DNA of 14,971 bases from JACMJP01 sp046160675 (GCA_046160675.1 JBJXHH010000040.1:1-14971), one strand, 5' to 3'; numbered from the stretch's first letter, positions 1 through 8,118 are shown. The notes: a model not told the origin generated them from the letters alone. Numbers and translations: made by a program.

Positions 1-2438
1 GCTGCGTCATCAGTAACTTTCAATTTGCCAGCATCATCAAGAAACAAACGCCATAGTTTTCGCAAGAATCCCTGCACACCGGTTATTCCCTTGCTATCCC
101 AGGGTTTTCCGGCATCCAGCGGGCCAATGAACATCATGTATAAACGGAAACAATCAGCGCCGTTTTCGTTGATCACTTCGTCGGGATTAACTACATTGTG
201 TTTTGATTTTGACATTTTTTCGGGAAAAACTTTGCAGTAAAAAAATCCATCAGCGCTCTTCTTAAATATTCCATTTAGAAAATCCTCTCGCCAAGCTTTA
301 ATTCTTTCTTCAATTAAAATGTTATTCTCAGCACAGCTCGAAGGGATTCTAATCTCCAATGGAAAAAAATTCACCCTATCATCATGTTCTATTTCTTTTG
401 GTAAAGCCCCAAATTCATCTTTAATAATTTGAAGTATTTGCGAGCTATTTATTTCTCCATTTCTAATACCTTGAGCTAAATCTTCTGATACATATAAATC
501 AGTCTTTACAATATCCGGCACATTTGCCTTATTACAAAAAATCCTATTTATAAAGGCTGAAAATCCCTGTATCATCCCCTGATTAACCAATTTTTTATAC
601 GGCTCATCTTTAGGCACTAAACCAAGATCAAACAAAAATTTATTCCACATGCGGCTGTATAACAAGTGCCCCACGGCATGTTCTGTTCCGCCGATGTAGA
701 GATCAACATCCTGCCAGTAATTTATTTTTTCTGCCGATGCAAATTCGGTTGAATTATCTACATCCATGTAGCGATAAAAATACCAACTGCTACCTGCATA
801 ACCGGGCATGGTGTCCGTCTCCCTAACTTTCCCATCCTCCATTTCCATCCAACTTTTCAAACTTGCCAAAGGGGATTTTCCTGCGCCAACTGGTTTAAAA
901 CTTTCTACATCAGGAAGAATAACTGGTAAATCCTTTTCATCCAGCAAGTAGGGCAGGTCGTTTTTATAATACACAGGGAAAGGCTCACCCCAGTAGCGCT
1001 GGCGGCTATAACCTGCATCCCGCATACGATAGTTTATTTTCCTCTTCCCGAGTTTTTTTGTCTCAATTTCCGAAAGAATTTTCTGAATTGCATCTTTTAC
1101 TTCCATGCCGTTAAGCAGGCCGGAATTGATCATCACACCCACTTTTTCTTCTCTTGTGGCATTCGGATATTTTGTTTGATCAACAACTGGGATAATATCA
1201 ATTCCAAATTTTTCTGCAAAGGCATAATCCCGGTCATCATTGCTCGGCACAGCCATGATGGCTCCCGTTCCGTAACCGGCAAGAACATATTCAGCAATGT
1301 AAACAGGAATTTGTTTTTCTGTAAAAGGATTGATTGCATACGCTCCTGCAAATTGCCCGGTAACTTTTTTTACCTCACTCTGCCTGTCCCGTTCACTTCT
1401 TGTTTTCACATACTGAATATATTTTTCAACATCTGTTTTGCATTCATCAGTTGTAATTTTTTCTACAAGCTCATGTTCCGGCGCAAGTACCATAAACGTT
1501 GCACCAAAAATGGTATCGGGGCGGGTTGTGAAAACTTCAATACCAGTTTCATTACTACTTTTTAATGTAAACTTCACTAGTGCCCCCTCACTTTTACCTA
1601 TCCAGTTGCGCTGCATGTCCTTCATACTATCACTGAAATCAACCTTTTCTAATCCCTGCAACAAACGTTCAGCATATTCAGTGATGCGCAAAAACCATTG
1701 GCGCATTTTAATTTTTTCCACCGGATGCCCACCCCTTTCACTCACTCCATCTTTCACCTCATCATTTGCAAGCACAGTTCCTAATGCCTCACACCACCAA
1801 ACATTTGCATGATCGAGATAGGCAAGGCGAAATTGCATCAGGAATTTTTGTTGTTCTGCTTCGCTCAAATTCTTCCACTCCTCTGAAGAAATTTCTTTAT
1901 CGCATTTATCTGCAAGAAATATTTTTTTACTACCCTCGATTTCCAGGAGGGGTATCAAAGTATCTGCAATATATTCTGCTCTGTTCGCAAATGGATTATA
2001 CCAGCATTTGAATAATTGCATGAATATCCACTGGGTCCATTTATAAAATTTCGGATCGCAAGTGTTCACTTCCCTGCTCCAATCATAACAGAAACCCATA
2101 CGTTCTAATTGTTCACGGAAATAGTTGATATTTTTTTCTGTAGTAGTCCTGGGATGCTGGCCTGTTTCAATTGCATATTGTTCAGCTGGTAGCCCAAAGG
2201 CATCAAAACCCATTGGATGGAGCACATTAAATCCCTGCAGTGTTTTATACCTGGAAACGATGTCACTGGCCACATACCCCAGTGGATGCCCTACATGCAA
2301 GCCGCTCCCGCTTGGGTATGGGAACATGTCCAGTATGTAATATTTAGGTTTTGAAGAATCTTCAGTTACCTTATACAATTGAGTGCTATCCCACCTGTTT
2401 TTCCACTTTTTCTCTACTTCTGTAAATTGAAACTCCAT
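1..2438 (-). CDS. leuS: Leucyl-tRNA synthetase, 3' end outside window
   Basis: Charges tRNA-Leu with leucine in the cytoplasm (class I aminoacyl-tRNA synthetase). The reading frame stays open from an ATG at 2438 to the window edge, giving 812 visible codons; the C-terminal end, roughly 100 residues judging from family length, is cut off. The HIGH-type motif is HVGH at residues 48-51, in the context PYPSGSGLHVGH. The CP1 editing domain shows TTRPDT and the conserved editing-site aspartate in NDDRDYAFA. The catalytic loop KMSKS lies at residues 741-745. The stretch between NQGMIQG (M622) and KMSKS is about 118 residues, which seems long for the family. A TAACTTTG promoter element ends only 4 nt before the ATG. 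The gene is divergent from the small gene and ftsX. Identity is certain. Confidence 0.97.
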   Translation of the reverse strand, partial: MEFQFTEVEKKWKNRWDSTQLYKVTEDSSKPKYYILDMFPYPSGSGLHVGHPLGYVASDIVSRYKTLQGFNVLHPMGFDAFGLPAEQYAIETGQHPRTTTEKNINYFREQLERMGFCYDWSREVNTCDPKFYKWTQWIFMQLFKCWYNPFANRAEYIADTLIPLLEIEGSKKIFLADKCDKEISSEEWKNLSEAEQQKFLMQFRLAYLDHANVWWCEALGTVLANDEVKDGVSERGGHPVEKIKMRQWFLRITEYAERLLQGLEKVDFSDSMKDMQRNWIGKSEGALVKFTLKSSNETGIEVFTTRPDTIFGATFMVLAPEHELVEKITTDECKTDVEKYIQYVKTRSERDRQSEVKKVTGQFAGAYAINPFTEKQIPVYIAEYVLAGYGTGAIMAVPSNDDRDYAFAEKFGIDIIPVVDQTKYPNATREEKVGVMINSGLLNGMEVKDAIQKILSEIETKKLGKRKINYRMRDAGYSRQRYWGEPFPVYYKNDLPYLLDEKDLPVILPDVESFKPVGAGKSPLASLKSWMEMEDGKVRETDTMPGYAGSSWYFYRYMDVDNSTEFASAEKINYWQDVDLYIGGTEHAVGHLLYSRMWNKFLFDLGLVPKDEPYKKLVNQGMIQGFSAFINRIFCNKANVPDIVKTDLYVSEDLAQGIRNGEINSSQILQIIKDEFGALPKEIEHDDRVNFFPLEIRIPSSCAENNILIEERIKAWREDFLNGIFKKSADGFFYCKVFPEKMSKSKHNVVNPDEVINENGADCFRLYMMFIGPLDAGKPWDSKGITGVQGFLRKLWRLFLDDAGKLKVTDDA

Positions 2439-2442
2439 GCCC

Positions 2443-2450
2443 CAAAGTTA
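2443..2450 (-). promoter_or_regulatory. Putative leuS -7 promoter element
   Basis: Read on the minus strand this is TAACTTTG, an exact match to the Bacteroidota -7 consensus TAnnTTTG. It ends 4 nt before the leuS ATG, so a transcript from it would be leaderless or nearly so. I see no good -33 TTG at the expected spacing. Confidence 0.5.
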
Positions 2451-2476
2451 AGTATTCATTAAGATTCGAAATTCCC

Positions 2477-2507
2477 TTGTTTTCATTGAAACTGCTTTCT
2501 ACTTTTG
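2477..2507 (+). promoter_or_regulatory. Putative promoter of the small gene
   Basis: TTG at 2477-2479 is followed after 20 nt by TACTTTTG at 2500-2507, close to the Bacteroidota arrangement TTG-N19-TAnnTTTG. Predicted transcription would begin only a few bases before the ATG at 2516. This argues against using the TTG at 2477 as a start codon. Confidence 0.45.
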
Positions 2508-2515
2508 ATAACATT

Positions 2516-2734
2516 ATGATAACAAAGCAACAACAAATTTATAATCTACTGCATGATGGGCAGCCGAAAAAGGATGAAGATGCTGAGTTACATTCTTTAT
2601 TTGTCAGTTTCCTTAAGAGAAAATATGATACCTACCTTATAGAAAAGGAGGTGGAAACTACTTCCCTGAAATCCAATGCGCTTACATTTCTTCTGGAGGA
2701 TGATGATTTTTACAGCCACCAGGATCTGAAGTAA
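2516..2734 (+). CDS. Small hypothetical protein, 72 aa
   Basis: I do not recognise this protein. From the ATG at 2516 it would be a soluble, charged, mostly helical protein of 72 residues (begins MITKQQQIYN), with a Lys/Asp/Glu-rich middle and an acidic LLEDDD near the end. It has no signal peptide, membrane segment or cysteine. The frame extends upstream to a TTG at 2477, but that TTG coincides with the -33 box of a plausible promoter, so I chose the ATG. It lies between leuS (divergent) and ftsX (61 bp downstream, same strand) and could be co-transcribed with ftsX. No function can be inferred. It may be a real small gene or a chance ORF; the promoter just upstream favours the former. Confidence 0.5.
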   Translation: MITKQQQIYNLLHDGQPKKDEDAELHSLFVSFLKRKYDTYLIEKEVETTSLKSNALTFLLEDDDFYSHQDLK

Positions 2735-2783
2735 TTCACATCTTTTCTGCTGATAACTTCTGTTTTCTGCCAACCACAAGACC

Positions 2784-2791
2784 TACCTTTA
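2784..2791 (+). promoter_or_regulatory. Possible ftsX -7 element
   Basis: TACCTTTA differs from TAnnTTTG only at the last base and ends 4 nt before the ftsX ATG, the same spacing as in front of leuS and ribF. No TTG is found at the right distance upstream. Confidence 0.35.
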
Positions 2792-2795
2792 CAAC

Positions 2796-3671
2796 ATGTC
2801 GCAGGCAGGAAGATCGCCGCTAAGCAGCAGAAATACACATTACATCAATTCAATACTTATTACAGCCCTCTCACTTTTTTTACTTGGGTTGATGGGTTTG
2901 CTTTGGGTAAGTTTCACACATGAGCAGAATAGAATAAAAGAGCGGATTCGTATTTCAGCTTTTCTGTTTGATGATGTATCAGATATTGAGGGCTTGAGGA
3001 AAAAAATTGAAGAAGATCCGAGAGTAAAATCAACTGAGTTTATCAGTAAGGATGATGCCGCAAAAATTGTAAAGGAAAAGTTTGGTGAAGATATAAAAGA
3101 TGTATTGGGAGATTATAACCCGCTCCCGGCAAGTATTGAAATTTACCTGGCTGCAGAAAATGTCAACCTTGACAGTATGGAAGTTTTTCAGAAAGAGCTG
3201 GAAGGATACAAACAGGTAAAATTCACCAAGGTGGATGAAACTTTGGTAAGTTCCATCAACAGCAATTTTAAGATCCTGAGTTTCGTAGTGGCTGCCCTTG
3301 GGGTTTTGTTTTTACTAATTGCTATCGCCATCATTGATAAAACAATCCGCCTCAGCATGTATTCAAACAGGTTCCTCATCAGGAGTATGCAGCTTGTCGG
3401 AGCAACAAGAAATTTCGTTACAGGTCCTTACGTCAGGCGCAGTGTAATTAATGGTATTATTAGTGCGGGTATTGCATCTTTCCTGTTGTTCCTGCTTATT
3501 ATTATTGTGCAAAGCCGTTATAATTACTGGGACTTTAGCGACGCCAAGTTAAAATCCGGAATATTTTTAATAGTTGTAACTTTGGCAGCTGTTGGCGTTA
3601 CCATCACCTGGTATAGTACAAGAAATGCAGTACATAAGTATATAAAAATGAAACTGGACGAATTATATTAG
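2796..3671 (+). CDS. ftsX: Cell-division permease-like protein FtsX
   Basis: Inner-membrane protein of the divisome. In the family it pairs with the ATPase FtsE and transmits a signal across the membrane that activates peptidoglycan hydrolases. It has 291 residues, a usual length. The layout is diagnostic: one N-terminal membrane helix (about 18-40), an extracytoplasmic domain (about 41-155) containing the conserved NPLPASIEIYL, then three membrane helices (about 159-181, 218-239, 253-273). The signature VGATRNFVTGPY sits at about 201-212, between helices 2 and 3. No ftsE is in the window. It starts the run ftsX-DUF3098-uppP-truB-ribF, an order frequent in Bacteroidota. Identity rests on topology and these motifs. 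Confidence 0.93.
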   Translation: MSQAGRSPLSSRNTHYINSILITALSLFLLGLMGLLWVSFTHEQNRIKERIRISAFLFDDVSDIEGLRKKIEEDPRVKSTEFISKDDAAKIVKEKFGEDIKDVLGDYNPLPASIEIYLAAENVNLDSMEVFQKELEGYKQVKFTKVDETLVSSINSNFKILSFVVAALGVLFLLIAIAIIDKTIRLSMYSNRFLIRSMQLVGATRNFVTGPYVRRSVINGIISAGIASFLLFLLIIIVQSRYNYWDFSDAKLKSGIFLIVVTLAAVGVTITWYSTRNAVHKYIKMKLDELY

Positions 3672-3744
3672 GCGCAGTTAGTATTGATTCAAAACTGAAC
3701 CACACTATAATTCTTTATTGATGAAATATTTTTAAGAACGACTA

Positions 3745-3752
3745 TAAATTTT
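3745..3752 (+). promoter_or_regulatory. Weak -7-like element before the DUF3098 gene
   Basis: TAAATTTT matches TAnnTTTG except at the last base and ends 3 nt before the ATG at 3756. It sits in the 84-bp gap after ftsX. The surroundings are very AT-rich, so a chance match is likely. Confidence 0.25.
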
Positions 3753-3755
3753 ATA

Positions 3756-4034
3756 ATGGAAACAAAAAAACAACCCGCTGTTTCGAAACCTGCTTCCTCT
3801 GTTTCTTCAAAAAAGATGGCCCTCGGCAGAGAAAATTACTACCTGATTATTTTAGGCGCAGTAGTGCTTGTGATAGGTTTCATTTTAATGAGCGGCGGAA
3901 AATATACTGATCCTGAAGTGTTTAATGGCGATGAATTATACAGCACAAGAAGAATTACCATAGCTCCTATTGTAGTGATACTTGGATTTATCATAGAAGT
4001 GTACGCTATTTTTCATAAAAGCAAAAAAGATTAA
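3756..4034 (+). CDS. DUF3098 family small membrane protein
   Basis: A 92-residue protein of the DUF3098 family, which is typical of Bacteroidota and has no established function. A basic, Ser/Lys-rich cytoplasmic N-terminus (1-27) precedes the first membrane helix (about 28-46). A short polar loop containing GGKYTDPEVFNGDELYS and RRITIAP follows, then a second helix (about 68-86) and a lysine-rich tail. The family is commonly found between ftsX and uppP, as here: 84 bp after ftsX and 9 bp before uppP. That position suggests a link to the cell envelope or division, but this is only guilt by association. The family call is by recognition of the MSGG loop and RRITIAPIVVILGF-type second helix. Confidence 0.88.
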   Translation: METKKQPAVSKPASSVSSKKMALGRENYYLIILGAVVLVIGFILMSGGKYTDPEVFNGDELYSTRRITIAPIVVILGFIIEVYAIFHKSKKD

Positions 4035-4043
4035 CCTGCATTC

Positions 4044-4847
4044 ATGACCATTTTTGAAGCCGTAGTGCTCGCCATCGTTGAGGGCATTACTGAGTTTTTA
4101 CCGGTTTCATCCACAGGGCACATGATCATTGCCTCTTCGCTCATGGGTATAGCAGAAGATGATTTCACAAAATCTTTCACTATCGCCATACAGTTCGGGG
4201 CCATTCTTTCAGTAGTGGTTTTATATTTCAAAAGGTTTTTTAAAACCCTGAATTTTTATTTCAAACTTTTTGTAGGTTTTATTCCGGCTGCTATTCTCGG
4301 TTTTTTGTTAGGGGATGAGATTGATGCATTACTTGAAAATGTAACAGTAGTTGCAATTGCACTGATACTGGGTGGGATCGTTTTATTGTTTATTGATAAA
4401 TTGTTTTCTGAAGATAAACCCGTAGATGTAACAGATACTGACAACCTCAGTTATAAATCAGCCTTTGCCATCGGGATTTTTCAATGTCTTGCCTTAATAC
4501 CCGGCGTTTCAAGAAGCGCCGCTACTATCATTGGCGGTTTAACACAAAAACTAACAAGAAAAACTGCTGCAGAATTTTCTTTTTTCCTTGCCGTACCAAC
4601 CATGTTTGCGGCTACAATTTATAAGATGTATGAGTATTATTCTGAGGGACCTGGTTTTACAAGTGAACAATATACTCCGCTTATTATTGGTAATGTTGTT
4701 GCGTTTATCATAGCCATTCTTGCCATGCGCACATTTGTGAGTTATCTTACAAAACACGGCTTCAGGATTTTTGGCTGGTATAGGATTATTATTGGGGCTG
4801 TTATTTTAACTTTATTAGCCCTCGGAATTGACTTACAGGTTGTGTGA
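4044..4847 (+). CDS. uppP: Undecaprenyl-diphosphatase UppP (BacA family)
   Basis: Integral membrane phosphatase that converts undecaprenyl diphosphate to undecaprenyl phosphate, regenerating the lipid carrier for peptidoglycan and other surface polymers; overexpression confers bacitracin resistance in known members. It has 267 residues. Both family signatures are present: EGITEFLPVSSTGH at 13-26, carrying the catalytic-site E13, E17, S23 and H26, and PGVSRSAATI at 153-162 with R157. About eight hydrophobic segments surround them. The stop codon overlaps the truB start (TGATG at 4845-4849), indicating translational coupling. The DUF3098 gene ends 9 bp upstream. Confidence 0.96.
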   Translation: MTIFEAVVLAIVEGITEFLPVSSTGHMIIASSLMGIAEDDFTKSFTIAIQFGAILSVVVLYFKRFFKTLNFYFKLFVGFIPAAILGFLLGDEIDALLENVTVVAIALILGGIVLLFIDKLFSEDKPVDVTDTDNLSYKSAFAIGIFQCLALIPGVSRSAATIIGGLTQKLTRKTAAEFSFFLAVPTMFAATIYKMYEYYSEGPGFTSEQYTPLIIGNVVAFIIAILAMRTFVSYLTKHGFRIFGWYRIIIGAVILTLLALGIDLQVV

Positions 4848-5557
4848 TGTTTACTCCCGAAGAAATAAAAGAAGGAACTTTTTTACTGTTCAATAAACCC
4901 CTGGGACTCACATCGCATGATGTAGTACACAGGGTAAGAAGAGTATTAGTTGCGTATAGCGGCGAAAAAAACCTGAAGGTAGGCCATGCCGGAACCCTTG
5001 ACCCGCTTGCAACAGGGCTTCTTATATTGGCTACAGGAAAATTTACAAAACGCATTGATGAGATACAGGTAACTGATAAAGAATATACAGGTACATTTTA
5101 CCTCGGAGCCACTACTGCCTCTTACGACCTTGAAAAAAAACCTGAGCATTTTACGTCTATTCAGCATATTACAACAGAAATTATTCTTGCTGCAACAAAA
5201 AATTTAAGGGGCGAAATTCAACAAGTTCCTCCTATTCATTCTGCAATAAAAAAAGATGGCCAGCGGGCATTTCAAAAAGCAAGGGCTGGAAAAGAGATTG
5301 TTCTTGACGCAAGAAAAGTATTCATTCATGCATTTGAGATTACAAATATCCGCCTGCCTGAAGTTGATTTCAAGGTAAATTGCAGCAAAGGAACTTATAT
5401 CCGTTCTCTGGCAAATGACTTCGGGACTACATTAGGTTGCGGGGCATATCTTTCCTCATTGTGCAGAACAAAAATCGGCAATCATAGTCTTCAGGATGCA
5501 TTTGAGTTACCTGATTTCTTGAATACTTACAATCAAAAGACAGAACAAAAAAATTAG
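4847..5557 (+). CDS. truB: tRNA pseudouridine(55) synthase TruB
   Basis: Converts U55 of the tRNA T-loop to pseudouridine. The ATG at 4847 shares a base with the uppP stop (TGATG) and gives 236 residues; a GTG one codon earlier is possible but less attractive. The N-terminal core reads LLFNKPLGLTSHDVV, then GHAGTLDPLATGLL, in which D52 is the catalytic aspartate. Further family blocks are KEYTGTFYLGATTASYDLE, QVPPIHSAIKKDGQRAFQKAR and CSKGTYIRSLANDFG. The protein is shorter than E. coli TruB because it lacks a long C-terminal PUA-like part. ribF follows after 16 bp, but a promoter-like element lies in that gap. Confidence 0.96.
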   Translation: MFTPEEIKEGTFLLFNKPLGLTSHDVVHRVRRVLVAYSGEKNLKVGHAGTLDPLATGLLILATGKFTKRIDEIQVTDKEYTGTFYLGATTASYDLEKKPEHFTSIQHITTEIILAATKNLRGEIQQVPPIHSAIKKDGQRAFQKARAGKEIVLDARKVFIHAFEITNIRLPEVDFKVNCSKGTYIRSLANDFGTTLGCGAYLSSLCRTKIGNHSLQDAFELPDFLNTYNQKTEQKN

Positions 5558-5561
5558 TATT

Positions 5562-5569
5562 TACTTTTG
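5562..5569 (+). promoter_or_regulatory. Putative ribF -7 promoter element
   Basis: TACTTTTG matches TAnnTTTG exactly and ends 4 nt before the ribF ATG. It may give ribF its own near-leaderless transcript in addition to read-through from truB. No clear -33 TTG is seen upstream. Confidence 0.45.
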
Positions 5570-5573
5570 CCTC

Positions 5574-6509
5574 ATGCAGGTTTTCAGGGAACTACAAAAT
5601 ATCAAACAATTCAGAAATTCAGTAATTACCATCGGCACTTTTGACGGTGTACACAAAGGGCACAGGGAAATTATCAATAAAATAATTTCTTCAGCAAAAG
5701 AAGTGAACGGAGAAAGTGTCATCATCACCTTCTACCCCCATCCGAGAAATATCATTCAACCGCAACAACCTGTTTATTATCTTACAACTCTGGAGGAAAA
5801 ACTTTCTTTACTGGAAAAGTTGGGGGTTGATAATGTGATCGTAGTTCCTTTTTCAAGAGAGTTCTCTGAAATGGAAGCTGAGGATTTTGCGGAAGATTTT
5901 CTCATAAAAAAATTCAATCCGAAAATTATTGTGTTCGGGTATGATCATAAATTCGGGCGCAACAGAAAGGGAGATATTCACTTGTTAAAACAAATCGCTG
6001 CAAAAGATCATGTGCAGGTGGAAGAAATATCTGAACAGACAATAAATAATATAACCATTAGTTCAACACAAATAAGAACCTGCCTGAAGGAAGGAAATAT
6101 TGCAGATGCAAATGCCCTGCTCGGTTATAATTACAGCCTCGCAGGTATTGTGGTAAAAGGCGATCAGATCGGGCGAACGATAGGCTTTCCCACAGCGAAC
6201 CTCCATATAGACGATACACAAAAACTCATTCCCGGAGACGGGGTGTATGTTGTAAAAATTTTTCTCAAGAATAACGGCACATATCATTTCGGTTTGCTGA
6301 ACATTGGCAACCGACCTACTTTTCATAAAACTGAAAAAAGAATTGAAACCTACATTCTTGACTTTGATAAAACTATCTACGGCGAAGAAATGCAGGTGGA
6401 ATTTTTACATTTTATAAGAAAAGATAAAAAATATGATTCTGCTGAAATGTTAATTGAAGCTATTGGGCAGGATGAAATTGAAGGGAGAAAATTTTTAGCC
6501 TCCCTCTGA
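5574..6509 (+). CDS. ribF: Bifunctional riboflavin kinase / FAD synthetase
   Basis: Phosphorylates riboflavin to FMN and adenylates FMN to FAD in the cytoplasm. It has 311 residues, the normal two-domain length. The N-terminal adenylyltransferase domain shows GTFDGVHKGH (21-30), FYPHP (53-57), FGYDHKFGRNRKGD (121-134) and ISSTQIR (162-168). The C-terminal kinase domain shows GRTIGFPTANL (200-210), GDGVYVV (221-227), NIGNRPTF (243-250) and the glutamate of RIETYILDFD (E258), the position of the kinase general base. It is the last gene of the rightward run and converges with holA across 57 bp. In that gap only a weak 5-bp inverted repeat is visible. Confidence 0.96.
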   Translation: MQVFRELQNIKQFRNSVITIGTFDGVHKGHREIINKIISSAKEVNGESVIITFYPHPRNIIQPQQPVYYLTTLEEKLSLLEKLGVDNVIVVPFSREFSEMEAEDFAEDFLIKKFNPKIIVFGYDHKFGRNRKGDIHLLKQIAAKDHVQVEEISEQTINNITISSTQIRTCLKEGNIADANALLGYNYSLAGIVVKGDQIGRTIGFPTANLHIDDTQKLIPGDGVYVVKIFLKNNGTYHFGLLNIGNRPTFHKTEKRIETYILDFDKTIYGEEMQVEFLHFIRKDKKYDSAEMLIEAIGQDEIEGRKFLASL

Positions 6510-6566
6510 TTTCCCGGCTTGCTTCATAAAAACTCAGGGAATTTCACTCCTGCTGAAAATGACTTC

Positions 6567-7565
6567 TTAATTCATGATCCTATAAATCATTTCCCGCAAT
6601 AATTCCTCAGCGGGAGTTTCCACATTATGCAAGCCTTTACTGCGCAGGTCATACTCCAAAAAAATTCCGAAAATATTTTCTACATCATGCTTTGTGTATA
6701 AAGTTTTTGCCTTGCGGTATGCATTGGCTTGAGAGCCATGAATGCCGTACATTCGAAACAAGTCCCAATCCTTGGCATCTTGCCCATGCATGAATTGGTA
6801 TAATTTAACAAAGCCTGCATGCAGGTTTGAAATGGTGAGTACAAATGGGTTTGTTTTCGGATTTTGATTCAGGTAGTGCAATATCTTAAATGCCTTTGAA
6901 GAGTCTTTCACAAGTAAGGCACTTTGCAGTTCCCACACATTAAAGTCTTTACTTATACCTATGTTTTCTTCAATTTCTTTGACTGTGATCTTTTCTCCCG
7001 GCTGCAAATTGATAATCAGTTTATCCAGTTCATTAGTGATTTTGCTCAACTCGGTGCCCAGGCATTCCACTAATAAATTATTCGCTTTGCTTTCAATAGA
7101 ATAGTTTTTTTTCTTTAGATAATTTTCAATAAAAGCGGGAATATCATTTTCTTTAAGCGGAGCTGATTCAAACACAACTCCTTTTTCATTTAGTACTTTG
7201 TACACTTTCTTGCGCTTATCAAGGGTTCCGTTTTTATGACAAATGATAAGCGTAGTAGTGGGAACAGGATTAGCAAAATATGTTTCCATGTTCTCCATCC
7301 CCTTTAGTTGATTCGCTTCCCTGATAGTTACCACCTGCCTGTTTGCAAACATGGGAAAACGCCTGCAGGTATCCAGTATCTCCTGCACATTGCCATCTTT
7401 TCCGTAAAAAATACTTTGATTGAAAGATCTTTCCTCTTGGGTTAGAATACTGTCCTCGAGGAACTCGGCAAGCTTATCTATATAATATCCTTCTTCCCCA
7501 TGCAATAAATAGATAGGCGCAATTTTTTTCGCCCGGATGTCTTTTATCAAATCTGCATGCGTCAT
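6567..7565 (-). CDS. holA: DNA polymerase III delta subunit HolA
   Basis: Clamp-loader subunit that opens the beta sliding clamp during chromosome replication. From the ATG at 7565 the protein has 332 residues. An upstream ATG at 7604 would add 13 residues, but it lies upstream of a promoter-like element (TTTG at 7570-7567, one base before the chosen ATG), so I prefer the shorter form. Recognisable parts are the N-terminal IAPIYLLHGEEGYYIDKL (about 15-32), RRFPMFANRQVVTIREA (about 68-84) and the middle-domain ELSKITNELDKL. The conserved C-terminal helical domain includes LQSALLVKDSSKAFKILHYL. Divergent from the HsdR_N-like gene. The family is diverse in sequence, but these blocks make the call secure. 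Confidence 0.92.
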   Translation of the reverse strand: MTHADLIKDIRAKKIAPIYLLHGEEGYYIDKLAEFLEDSILTQEERSFNQSIFYGKDGNVQEILDTCRRFPMFANRQVVTIREANQLKGMENMETYFANPVPTTTLIICHKNGTLDKRKKVYKVLNEKGVVFESAPLKENDIPAFIENYLKKKNYSIESKANNLLVECLGTELSKITNELDKLIINLQPGEKITVKEIEENIGISKDFNVWELQSALLVKDSSKAFKILHYLNQNPKTNPFVLTISNLHAGFVKLYQFMHGQDAKDWDLFRMYGIHGSQANAYRKAKTLYTKHDVENIFGIFLEYDLRSKGLHNVETPAEELLREMIYRIMN

Positions 7566-7566
7566 A

Positions 7567-7581
7567 CAAAGTGTAATTTTA
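7567..7581. promoter_or_regulatory. Overlapping divergent promoter elements, holA / HsdR_N-like gene
   Basis: On the minus strand, TACACTTTG (7575-7567) resembles TAnnTTTG with one extra base and ends 1 nt before the holA ATG. On the plus strand, TAATTTTA (7574-7581) matches the same consensus except for the last base and lies 17 nt before the GTG at 7599. The two share bases 7574-7575, so the two polymerase sites would be mutually exclusive. Confidence 0.4.
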
Positions 7582-7598
7582 CGCCGAAACTTCCTGCC

Positions 7599-8054
7599 GT
7601 GCAACTGACTTTTTCAAAATACAATTTCACAATTAAAACAGACGATACCCAACAACTCATTTTTGATGTTATTCGCAGAAAATATGTTTCTCTCACCCCC
7701 GAAGAATGGGTTCGCCAACATATCATTCATTATCTCTTGTATGACCATCACTTCCCTAAAGCATTAATAAGCGTAGAGAAACAAGTAGTAGTAAACACCC
7801 TTTCAAAAAGAACTGACATTGTGTTATACAATACATCTGCAAGCCCAAAACTCATTGTTGAATGTAAGGCCCCTGAAGTAAAAATCACTCAAAAAACATT
7901 TGAACAAATAGCAAGATATAATCTCAGCCTTCAGGTACCCTACCTCTGGGTAACGAATGGTGCAACGCATTTTCTCTGCAGTATTGATCATCAAAAACAC
8001 AATTTCACCTTTCTTGAAAACCTTCCCTCCCCGGCAATTATAACTGCTGTTTAA
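7599..8054 (+). CDS. Stand-alone HsdR_N-type (PD-(D/E)xK fold) protein
   Basis: Resembles the N-terminal nuclease domain of type I restriction R subunits (HSDR_N_2 family), but the whole protein is only that domain, with no helicase and no HsdM/HsdS nearby. From the GTG at 7599 it has 151 residues. The block RRKYVSLTPEEWVRQHIIHYLL (26-47) and RTDIVLY...KLIVECKAPEVKITQKTFEQIARYN identify the family. The nuclease motif appears intact: E60, D73 and E88-C89-K90. The frame also has an ATG at 7557, but that start would lie inside holA and upstream of the promoter-like TAATTTTA, so the GTG is favoured. From family knowledge this gene often neighbours holA in Bacteroidota. A conserved housekeeping or repair role is more likely than restriction, but no function is established. 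Confidence 0.85.
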   Translation: MQLTFSKYNFTIKTDDTQQLIFDVIRRKYVSLTPEEWVRQHIIHYLLYDHHFPKALISVEKQVVVNTLSKRTDIVLYNTSASPKLIVECKAPEVKITQKTFEQIARYNLSLQVPYLWVTNGATHFLCSIDHQKHNFTFLENLPSPAIITAV

Positions 8055-8118
8055 CTGCAACCATTCCGCCGCAACCCGCATCCAATAAGCATTATCACCA
8101 TCCCCAGCCAGCATAACA

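Noticed and set aside
1176..2011. Plus-strand ORFs of 81-129 codons within leuS
   Set aside because: They are shadows of the leuS reading frame on the opposite strand and show no domain of their own.
6509..6566. Possible shared terminator between convergent ribF and holA
   Set aside because: Only TTCCC/GGGAA (6511-6515, 6537-6541) can pair, across a 21-nt loop and without a T run.
7599..8054. Type I restriction system
   Set aside because: Only the HsdR N-terminal domain is present; there is no helicase part and no modification or specificity gene.
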